Shown: in pieces, positions 25,501-32,800 of the stretch
Numbering within the stretch: position 1 is the stretch's first letter
Layout: each line of letters starts with the position of its first letter
Assembly (NCBI GenBank): GCA_965371855.1
Contig: CBDUZZ010000046.1
Location: 1-37,936 of the forward strand
Origin: JAADEM01 sp965371855
GTDB lineage: Bacteria > Bacteroidota > Bacteroidia > Bacteroidales > Marinilabiliaceae
Reading direction: 5' to 3'
DNA: 37,936 bases
Notes under the pieces: model-generated
What the model saw: only the letters and a program-made list of their open reading frames with translations
What the model was told of the DNA's origin: nothing
Databases searched by the model: none
Made by a program: the position numbers and the translations under genes

Positions 25501-26005
25501 ACCAACCGGTACCAACGGTAGAATAAAGGATTATAAAATATATTTAAGTGATAGCAAAACGGAATGGGGAGAACCAATAAGTTCCGGTACATTTGAAAAT
25601 GTTTCTGCACCTCAACCTATTAAATTCACCAATACCCCATCGGGGCAATTTCTTAAAATAGTTGCTCTTTCTGAGGTAAATGACAAATATTACACAACAA
25701 TAGCTGAAATAAATATTGTTGGATGTTATAATAATGGAGACGGGATAGCTACTCATAAGATAACAAAAGAGATTAGAGCTTTTCCTGTTCCGACAAGCGG
25801 ACTATTAAACTTATCTGTTCCTGTTGATAGGAATCTTGATTACAGTATCTATTCAACAACCGGACAAGTTGTGGAAAAAGGTAAAATTCAAAATTCACTA
25901 TCACAATTTTCTTTCGACCTTACTCCCTTTAAACCTGGTGTTTACTTCATAATTATGATTGATGAAGCAGGAATTGTTTATAGGGCCAAGGTTGTAAAAA
26001 AATAA
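22511..26005 (+). CDS. Type IX-secreted Asp-box (BNR/sortilin-like) protein with discoidin domain
   Basis: 1164 residues. A signal peptide ends around AIKAQ (residue about 32). The main body (about 150-850) contains about eight Asp-box motifs of the form S-x-D-x-G-x-x-W/F, e.g. SKTVDKGLTWQ, HKTIDGGVSWT, FKSTDGAVNFT, YRSEDAGKTWT and FKSTDGGTTWLDW. These build beta-propellers as in sialidases and sortilins. A PKD/Ig-like segment (about 860-920) is followed by an F5/8 type C (discoidin/CBM32) domain (about 930-1075; FDGDNSTFWHTKW, IQIDFGRKYYVHQLGI). The last about 80 residues form a type A sorting domain (FPVPTSGLLNLSVP, YSTTGQVV, GVYFIIM, KVVKK). It is therefore probably a cell-surface or released glycan-binding or glycan-degrading protein. 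The catalytic activity is not identifiable. Start is ATG 22511 or 22517. Confidence 0.88.
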   Translation: MYMTKIQNTASRLFIKLSFISLVVFSTTAIKAQTTYTPYDDLPSINKLEKPSYSKNYPSWAKKLYQYPVNFHEICEEFDIYMANSEVKKNAIIRYFKNWKTAIEPYVLEDGTIKLPDLKKLFKNNREAMLNYRLRKKSAVSNNSNWTFWGPKETVWRATGNNPEKAGKPAPWQVNVYSFDIGASNHDILYCGTETGFVSKTVDKGLTWQLCGQNYHFGGGVTATAINPSNPDIVYVSAGSQIHKTIDGGVSWTPMLTENSIFSAMRLRIDANNHNKIIAATDKGIFISLNGGVSWTSSWNKRTWDVEIKPDNSDVIYGISSSKGDNFEFVISKDGGNTFVKDTAFPANIKNKNGGLIAVTPANPNVVYVSMLVEEISDATTYIYKGTHNSGVWSWILTKRGDPRSEVGLGGFSTGQGYFDFVLDVSPDDENIVFWGTCSLFKSTDGAVNFTKIGGYGGNFSIHPDIQDIKLLPDGKMWVSTDGGMNYSTDYFTSLDNFQTKIQGLIGSHMWGFDQGWNEDIIVGGRYHNGNTAITDFYEGKALQMGGAEAPTGWIIHGKSRQAAFRDINKGYTTTIPATKEEVVENKKFLFSKLPNMKSHGGRRGNLLHHPNYHSVIYVGEGTGFWRSSDMGVTFDLLHNFTGDVMFIQNSYKNPDVIYADVEGKGLYRSEDAGKTWTYKPSLTEEYGLSRWAGRIHFVVSLYDENTIYATPQKTSVSLDAKVFKSTDGGTTWLDWSGSISQSEFSKCLVIQPTKTDEDLVYLFITSRNNMADAIGKVFYRKEGMTDWEEYNNNYPAGMTTIMALPFYRDSKIRVAGKGGIWESPLAEPDFTPIITPWIDAPVSKCMLDTLFLDDHSILNHEGVSWRWEIDPAPQYISDPNIRNPKIVPGTASSYNVTLEVTKNGTVYSKKISDMFSCTTCPSVDDCSNPAELDKSKWSLIYTDSEEPNRLAIYAFDGDNSTFWHTKWKASQPPHPHDIQIDFGRKYYVHQLGIVNRPTGTNGRIKDYKIYLSDSKTEWGEPISSGTFENVSAPQPIKFTNTPSGQFLKIVALSEVNDKYYTTIAEINIVGCYNNGDGIATHKITKEIRAFPVPTSGLLNLSVPVDRNLDYSIYSTTGQVVEKGKIQNSLSQFSFDLTPFKPGVYFIIMIDEAGIVYRAKVVKK

Positions 26006-26038
26006 TTTGACATAAAATCTGGTGATGAAATAAAATTA

Positions 26039-26328
26039 GGTTCTACTACGAATTTTGTGGGTACAAAAAGACTGTTATTAAAACACCTCACCCCGGCCCT
26101 CTCCTCATAGGAGAGGGGGCAGTTATGACTATTTAGCCTCAATTTCCCTTCTCCTGTGAGGAGAAGGGTTAGGGTTGAGGTGAAAGATGAATAAGGATTT
26201 ATATATTTCACTAAATAAATATGTCAATTTAGTGAATGATTAAATATCTATACACGAAAATGGTAGTAGAGCCTTAAAATCATACAAACAACATTATGTT
26301 CAGTACCCACAAAATTGGTAGTAGAACC
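26039..26328. mobile_element. 290-bp element with 26-bp terminal inverted repeats
   Basis: GGTTCTACTACGAATTTTGT plus GGGTAC (26039-26064) and GTACCCACAAAATTGGTAGT plus AGAACC (26303-26328) are reverse complements with one mismatch. A third, partial copy of the right end lies at 26252-26273. The interior contains a palindrome, CACCTCACCCCGGCCCTCTCC (26084-26104) against its complement ending TTGAGGTG (about 26182). It also holds a 40-bp stretch (26190-26230) resembling the spacer before the 1164-residue gene. No ORF and no target duplication were seen. It is probably a MITE or a collapsed insertion sequence. Confidence 0.65.
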
Positions 26329-26340
26329 ATTTTTAAAAAG

Positions 26341-26406
26341 AATTTTGTCATTACAAAAGTAACAGAAGGAACGATGTACTAATCGGTTTTCAGGAAACGA
26401 GCAAAG
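26341..26406 (+). pseudogene. Decayed fragment of a second copy of the beta-propeller lipoprotein gene
   Basis: 26341-26370 matches 19982-20011 at 28 of 30 bases, and 26371-26406 matches 20313-20348 at 34 of 36 bases. The two blocks are adjacent here but 301 bp apart in the intact gene, so the copy carries an internal deletion that also shifts the frame. Flanking DNA on both sides shows no further similarity by eye. It is a non-functional remnant. Confidence 0.8.
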
Positions 26407-26448
26407 GTATAGGTAATAGGTGGGTTGGTTTTAGATTGCAGATGCCAT

Positions 26449-26480
26449 AAAAAAACAGGTTCAATACTAAACTGAACCTG
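26449..26480 (-). terminator. Intrinsic terminator of the TonB-C/TPR gene
   Basis: CAGGTTCA (26456-26463) and TGAACCTG (26473-26480) form a perfect 8-bp stem with a 9-nt loop. On the minus strand it runs into seven T residues (complement of 26449-26455). It lies 45 bp beyond the stop codon. Confidence 0.85.
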
Positions 26481-26524
26481 CTATAGAAAACTATTTTTAA
26501 GAGTTGACAGAGAGTAGTTATTCA

Positions 26525-27280
26525 TTATTTTTTAGCAAGTATTTTGGTCATTTCATCATAACCTTTCATTTCCCCTGAATCATGAGCAATCATACCAATA
26601 TCTATGCCCCCTAAAGATACTATTCTATTCCAGTCTCTACGAGCACCATCTTCATCTCCCAATTCATACCGACACAACCCTCGTGTAAATAACAGAGCTT
26701 TGTCGTTAGGTAAATACCTGATGCCTTTGTCGTACTGTTTCAATGCCTTTTTGGGATTCTGTTTCACAAATAACTTTTTGTTAGCACTTTGAAAATGCTC
26801 AATTGCTTTGTTTACAAAATGCTCTTTAACTGAATTAAAATCACATTTATTAACACAAAAAGCCAGTGATACCTCTTTTTCCATCGCAACCGGTACTCCA
26901 TTGTTATAGCCCGGCTTCCACATTCCATTGGTTGTTTTTAAAACCCGAATAAACTCTTTATCAATTTCAGTACTTACACTATTAACAACTTTAAAGTTAG
27001 TTACTTTTCCCTCGGGAGTAATGACAAACTGTACAATTTCAGTTCCCTCTGCGTAGCAATCGAGTGCGCTTTCAGGATAATTAACATTTTTGATAAAAAA
27101 TTCCCTTATCAACTCAGTATTATTTGCTTGCAAAATTGCAGCAACATTTTCGACCCCAGTAAACTTTGGAGGAGTTACTTCTACTTCTTCAAGATTTATT
27201 ACTAAATCTTTTGTTTCAACTTGTCCGAATACCATTAAAGATAAAGTCAGACAAAACAGGAAAATTACAAATTTTTTCAT
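26525..27280 (-). CDS. Exported TonB C-terminal domain / TPR-like protein
   Basis: 251 residues. A signal peptide of about 19 residues ends SLMVFGQ. Residues about 60-145 form a TonB C-terminal-like domain (FFIKNVNYPESALDCYAEGTEIVQFVITPEGKVTNFKVVNS, then VLKTTNGMWKPGYNNGVPV), the pattern found in many Bacteroidota periplasmic energy-transduction proteins. Residues about 155-235 look like two TPR helices (AIEHFQSANKKLF, PKKALKQYDKGIRYLPNDKALLFTRGLCRYELGDEDGARRDW). There is no N-terminal TonB anchor, so it is not a classical TonB. It probably acts as a periplasmic protein-interaction module; its partners are unknown. Confidence 0.85.
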   Translation of the reverse strand: MKKFVIFLFCLTLSLMVFGQVETKDLVINLEEVEVTPPKFTGVENVAAILQANNTELIREFFIKNVNYPESALDCYAEGTEIVQFVITPEGKVTNFKVVNSVSTEIDKEFIRVLKTTNGMWKPGYNNGVPVAMEKEVSLAFCVNKCDFNSVKEHFVNKAIEHFQSANKKLFVKQNPKKALKQYDKGIRYLPNDKALLFTRGLCRYELGDEDGARRDWNRIVSLGGIDIGMIAHDSGEMKGYDEMTKILAKK

Positions 27281-27722
27281 GGCTTAAAATTTTAATAGAT
27301 TAATAATAGCAACCCTAATCATTTTATAAATTACTCATGCATGAGATTAATTTCTGTTTAATAATTAAGCTTTTCATGATATTATATACACACCTTGTGC
27401 CATAGTATACAATTGACTATGTCACAGCAATATCCGACATGCACGAGGGTGATTGCACAATATTAATTATGTGCGAAACCGAAATCTTATTGTCCTATTC
27501 CGAACAAAAATACCACATAAAGAAATTTGAGGAGTTGAATAACTGAGAAATTGGGAAATTAAAAACTACCCATCTTAGTGGATCACTTTAGAAAGTTGTA
27601 GGTTTAAAAATAATATTATAAATATCTGTCAATAAAAAACCCTGTATCAAGGTAGTTTCAACCTATACTTAAATATTATTTGTTCTGGTATTTAATGGGA
27701 TATATTAGGGTGTAGTTTCAAG
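27281..27722. other. Intergenic region without recognisable gene
   Basis: About 440 bp, AT-rich. A 25-codon frame at 27469-27546 (+) has no supporting context. The word GTAGTTTCAA occurs at 27652-27661 and again 60 bp later at 27712-27721, each within a short dyad (AGGT/ACCT and GTAG/CTAC). No intrinsic terminator, RNA gene or good promoter pair was recognised. It may include old insertion-sequence debris. Confidence 0.5.
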
Positions 27723-28244
27723 CTACTCACAGGAAAAGGTTTTTTTAACCCTCATTTGTAGTGATACCAGCGTCTGTTTTTTGCTATAAAGATTTAATTC
27801 GTCATTCTCTTCTTTAACGATTACGAAATCAAGGAAAATCTTATTCAACCATCTGTTAATTCTTGATTTCCTGTCGTATTTTGTCTCAAAACTATAACTG
27901 TAAACGAGTATAAAACCTTTTTTTATTATAATTTCAGAGAGCAACTCTTTTAATTTGGGTACATCATTAATATTTGAAATTTTGAGAACAGCGTTTTTGT
28001 TAAAAAAATATAGGAATATTGAGGATAATATAACAGAAATCCCGGAAGCTAATAAAATCTCAAGGGCATTATTAAACAGTATATAAAAAAAAGATGTAAT
28101 AACTATGAATAAAATAATTATAACCAAAAGATAAGCCCAAGTTTCTTTTGTTGAATACTTTAAAGTCAATATCTCGTATTTCACAATAAAAAAGGTTTGT
28201 TTAGGGATATCAAATATATAAAATTCATTATTCCTGAAAAACAA
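27723..28244 (-). CDS. Hypothetical two-span membrane protein without an ATG start
   Basis: Up to 173 residues with two hydrophobic spans (about residues 37-58 and 62-82). They are followed by a soluble, charged C-terminal half (KLKELLSEIIIKKGFILVYSYSFE, RWLNKIFLDFVIV, LVSLQMRVKKTFSCE). No family was recognised. The frame contains no ATG before the last few codons. Candidate starts are TTG at 28244, which lies just inside the T tract of the gltD terminator, or GTG at 28184 (residue 21). It may be a real gene with a non-ATG start or the remains of a longer one. Confidence 0.5.
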   Translation of the reverse strand: MFFRNNEFYIFDIPKQTFFIVKYEILTLKYSTKETWAYLLVIIILFIVITSFFYILFNNALEILLASGISVILSSIFLYFFNKNAVLKISNINDVPKLKELLSEIIIKKGFILVYSYSFETKYDRKSRINRWLNKIFLDFVIVKEENDELNLYSKKQTLVSLQMRVKKTFSCE

Positions 28245-28246
28245 AT

Positions 28247-28272
28247 AAAAAAATCACTCTGGAAAAAGTGAT
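28247..28272 (-). terminator. Intrinsic terminator of the gltB-gltD operon
   Basis: On the minus strand ATCACT, an 8-nt loop and AGTGAT (28253-28272) form the stem, followed by T residues (complement of 28247-28253). It lies 21 bp after the gltD stop. Confidence 0.8.
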
Positions 28273-28293
28273 GTTTTCTAAGCAAAACTTATA

Positions 28294-29718
28294 TTATTCT
28301 ATCAGCAGGAAATTATGGATGTTTTCAGCAGCTTCACGCCCTTTCGCGATAGCCGTAATCACCAGGCTGGCACCGGTTGCTGCATCTCCTGCAGCAAACA
28401 CTTTACCTCTACTTGTTTGGAAGTTTGCTGCAACCTTTACATTACCTCTTTCATCAAGCTCAAGCCCAAGCTCTTCAATAATACCTTTATGTACAGGGTG
28501 AACAAACCCAAGCGCAAGAAAAGCCAGGTCAGTATTAATTATTCTGGTCGTTTCAGGTTTTTCTGTCATCTGCCACCTGCCATTTTTATCCTGATTCCAC
28601 TCAACCTCAACAACCTCTACTTGTTTCAGAACACCATTTTTACCAATAAAACGTTTGGTATTCAAGCTCCAGTAACGCTTACACCCCTCTTCGTGCGAAG
28701 TTGAAGTTCTCAACACATCAGGCCAGTAAGGCCATGGGTTGTCCGGATTTCTCTTTTTAGATGGTTTAGGTAATATCTCTATCTGAGTAATATTTTTAGC
28801 CTTTTGACGGTTTGATATTCCCACACAATCACTGCCTGTATCACCACCCCCAATAACCAGAACACTCTTCTCAGCAGCAAGAATACGCTCTCCATCAACA
28901 GCTTTTGCACCTCTGTTAACTCTGTTTTGCTGAGTAAGAAAGTCCATGGCAAAATAAACCCCTTTCAGATCACGTCCTTCAACAGGCAGATCGCGCGGTT
29001 GCATAGCTCCAATAGTCAGTGCAACAGCATCAAACTCTTTCAAAAACTCTTTACCTGAAATATCTACCCCGACATTAACCCCTGTCTTAAACTCTATTCC
29101 CTCCTTCCTGAACAGTTTTAACCTGCGATCTATGGCCTTTTTATTAAGCTTAAAGTCAGGAATCCCGAATCTCAACAAACCTCCACAAGCCTCCTCTTTT
29201 TCAAAAACGGTAACGGAATGGCCTGCTTGATTCAGCAAATCGGCAATCGATAATCCTGCCGGGCCTGAACCTACCACTGCAACTTTTTTACCTGTTCTTA
29301 CTTCAGGAATTCGTGGTGTAATATATCCCATTGCAAAAGCTTTTTCAACAATGGCAACCTCATTTTCACGTATCGTTACAGCCTCTTCATGAACGGCTAA
29401 CACACAAGATTTTTCGCACAGAGCAGGACAAATACGTCCTGTAAATTCCGGAAAGCTATTTGTAGAGTGTAATATCTTACTAGCCAGTTTCCAATCGCCC
29501 TGATAAAGTGCATCCTGCCATTCTGGAATTTTGCTGCCGGTAGGACAAGCCCAGTGACAAAAAGGGACACCACAATCCATACATCGTGAAGCCTGTAATT
29601 TTCTGTCAACTTCATTCAACACCTGCTCCACTTCGCCATAATCATCCACACGCTCTTCCACCGGCCTGTAGCCTGCATCTTTTCTTGTAATTTTAATAAA
29701 TCCTTTAGTATCTCCCAT
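28294..29718 (-). CDS. gltD: Glutamate synthase (NADPH) small subunit
   Basis: 474 residues. N-terminal cysteine clusters for [4Fe-4S] centres are visible (CMDCGVPFCHWACP at about 42-55 and CPALCEKSC at about 96-104). The FAD-binding GSGPAGLSIADLL is at about 150-162, and the NADPH-binding GGGDTGSDC is at about 292-300. The C-terminal FAD motif is VFAAGDAATGASLVITAIAKGREAA. The subunit passes electrons from NADPH to GltB, which makes two glutamates from glutamine and 2-oxoglutarate. It follows gltB with an 88-bp gap on the same strand. The length is right for the bacterial beta subunit. Confidence 0.97.
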   Translation of the reverse strand: MGDTKGFIKITRKDAGYRPVEERVDDYGEVEQVLNEVDRKLQASRCMDCGVPFCHWACPTGSKIPEWQDALYQGDWKLASKILHSTNSFPEFTGRICPALCEKSCVLAVHEEAVTIRENEVAIVEKAFAMGYITPRIPEVRTGKKVAVVGSGPAGLSIADLLNQAGHSVTVFEKEEACGGLLRFGIPDFKLNKKAIDRRLKLFRKEGIEFKTGVNVGVDISGKEFLKEFDAVALTIGAMQPRDLPVEGRDLKGVYFAMDFLTQQNRVNRGAKAVDGERILAAEKSVLVIGGGDTGSDCVGISNRQKAKNITQIEILPKPSKKRNPDNPWPYWPDVLRTSTSHEEGCKRYWSLNTKRFIGKNGVLKQVEVVEVEWNQDKNGRWQMTEKPETTRIINTDLAFLALGFVHPVHKGIIEELGLELDERGNVKVAANFQTSRGKVFAAGDAATGASLVITAIAKGREAAENIHNFLLIE

Positions 29719-29806
29719 GATAATTTAGTTGAAAGTTAAAAGTGAAAAGTGAATGCCTACTTATCGTTATCAAATTAGCAAATCAGCTTATCAACAAATC
29801 AAAATA

Positions 29807-32800
29807 TTACTCAAACAGATAAGGTGCATCTTCTGTCTCCCTGAGTTTCTTCTCCAGCTCCCGAAGTTTCTGTTCCTCAAGAACTTTCTTATATTCAAAT
29901 GGAATAACCTTCACAAACATTGGCAGATATCTCTCCCAATTAACAAGTATCTTCTGCGCCTTTTCACTATTAGTATGCATCAGATGCTTATTCAGCATAA
30001 ACTGCAACTCCTGTACATCAGCATAGTCCTCAACAGGAGTAAGGTCAACCAATCCCTTGTTGCAATAATATCCAAAATTACCATCCTCATTAAGAACATA
30101 GGCTATTCCGCCACTCATTCCGGCAGCAAAATTACGTCCGGTTTTTCCAATAACCACAACTCTTCCTCCTGTCATATATTCGCAGCAGTGGTCACCTACA
30201 CCTTCAACAACAGCATGCGCACCAGAATTTCTCACGGCAAAGCGCTCTCCCGCAACACCCCTCACATATAAAAATCCACTGGTAGCTCCATAAAGAACTG
30301 TATTTCCAATAATAATATTCTCTTCCGGCACAAACGTACTGCCTGTTGGAGGAACAACAATAATCTTACCTCCTGACAGCCCTTTGCCTAGATAGTCGTT
30401 TGCATCACCTTCAATCCTAAAACTTATACCATTGGGGATAAAGGCTCCAAAACTCTGACCTGCTGAACCTTTAAAGGTACAATTAATAGTATTCTTAGGC
30501 AGCCCTTTCTCACCATAACTCTTTGATACTTTACCTCCCAGCATTGCACCAACAGTACGGTCGGTATTGTTAATATCCATAGCAATCCATACTTTTGATT
30601 TGTTAACAAGCGCAGGGTTGGCCTGTTTTATCAATTGTTTGTCAAGCACATCATCTATCTTATGTTTTTGTTTAGTGATATTACGTATTGGATAAACCTT
30701 TGCTTCTTCCGGAAAATGGAGTAGATTGCTCATATCAATACCTTTGGTTTTCCAGTTACCCACATTCCTGTCCTGCTCCAACAAATCAACCCGACCAACC
30801 AACTCATCCATAGATCTGAGACCTAACTGAGCGAGGTATTCACGAACCTCCTGAGCAATAAATCTGAAGTAGTTAACCACATATTCATGCTTGCCGAGGA
30901 AACGCTTTCTCATCATCTTATCCTGAGTGGCTATTCCGGCAGGACAGGTATTTAAGTGACACTTTCGCATCAGCACACAACCAAGAGTGATTAAAGCACC
31001 GGTAGCAAAACCATACTCTTCAGCTCCTAACATTGCCATTTTTATAACATCCAAACCTGTCTTTAGCTGCCCGTCAGTCTGTATCTTCACTCTACCACGA
31101 AGGTTGTTCAACACAAGAGTTTGTTGCACATCAGCCAGCCCTATTTCAACAGGCATACCGGCATGTTTAATCGAGCTTGCCGGACTTGCACCAGTACCTC
31201 CTTCAGTACCACTTATCACAATCAAGTCGGCATGAGCCTTAGCCACACCGGCAGCTACTGTACCAATACCATTCTCTGACACCAGCTTAACACTCACCGT
31301 AGCTGTAGGGTTAATACTTTTAAGGTCGAAGATTAACTGAGCCAAATCCTCAATAGAGTATATATCGTGATGCGGAGGTGGAGAGATAAGTGTAATTCCC
31401 GGTGTTGATTTTCGTAACCCTCCAATTATCTTATCAACCTTAAACCCCGGCAACTGTCCACCTTCACCGGGCTTAGCTCCCTGAGCAATTTTAATCTGCA
31501 ACTCATCGGCATTCACCAGATAGTTACTAGTAACCCCGAACCGTCCACTGGCAATCTGCTTAATAGAGCTTCTTGCCTGAGATTTCAGCCTTTTGGCGTC
31601 TTCACCACCCTCACCTGTATTACTCCTACCACCAATTTTATTCATGGCCAGAGCCATAGCCTCATGAGCCTCTTTAGAGATAGAGCCATAAGACATAGCA
31701 CCTGTCACAAACCTTTTCAGAATATTTTCAACCGGCTCAACTTCATTTATATCAATTGGTTTTATCTCTTCTTTAAATTTCAGGAACCCCCTAATGAACA
31801 GTGGTGTCTGATTATCCTTTTCAACAAGCTTACTAAACTCCTTGTATTTTTCGTAGTCGTTACGGGATGTTGCCCACTGCAATAGTCCTATTGTATCAGG
31901 ATTCCAACCGTGCTTCTCTCCGTATTTACGATATACTAAAGCACCACGACTGGCGAAAGGATTACTATTAAATGATTTTTCGTAGGCACTCTTATGTACC
32001 ATTTCATACTCTTTGGCTATCTCATCCATTCCTACTCCGCCAATCTTACTGGGAACACCTGTAAAATACTCATCAATCACCCCTTTGGAGATTCCTACAG
32101 CTTCAAATATTTGAGCACCATGATAACTCCTCAAGGTACTGATACCCATTTTAGAGAGTATCTTCAGTAATCCTTTGTTAATGGCTTTAATATAGTTCTC
32201 TCTGGCTTCACGGTATTTCATCTTAATCTTTCCCTGTTTTACCAGATCATCAATTATACCAAAACTCACATAAGGGTTTATCACACTGGCACCAAATCCA
32301 AGCAGCAAAGCAAAATGCATCACCTCATGCGCTTCACCAGTCTCAACAATCAACCCAATCTGCATACGTTTCTTGTTTTTAATCAGATGGTGATGGATAG
32401 CTGCAACAGCAAGCAATGAAGGAACAGGCAATCTGTCTTTTGTAATATCCCTGTCAGATAACAGTATATAGTGCATTCCATCATCAACAGCTTTTTCGGC
32501 TTTTTGGCACATTTCATCAACAGCCTTTTTAAGACCGTCTCCACCAGAATTGGATGGGAATAACATCGGTATTGTTACATGGGTAAATTCATCTCTACGG
32601 AAATCTTTTATTTTACCAAGGTCAGTATTATTAACAATAGGACTTTCGAACTTAATGGAACGACAGTTTAGAGGAGACTCCTCCAACATATTTTTAGATA
32701 CTGACCCAATATAATTGGTCAGTGCCATCACCAACCCTTCACGAATAGGGTCGATTGGAGGATTTGTAACCTGAGCAAACAATTGTCTGAAGTATGAAAA

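Noticed and set aside
27469..27546. 25-codon plus-strand ORF (MCETEILLSYSEQKYHIKKF...) in the 27.3-27.7 kb gap
   Set aside because: No promoter, partner gene or recognisable composition; this length is expected by chance in AT-rich DNA.
28315..28704. 129-codon plus-strand frame inside gltD
   Set aside because: It lies wholly opposite a clear gltD and has Ser/Phe-rich antisense composition without a family signature.
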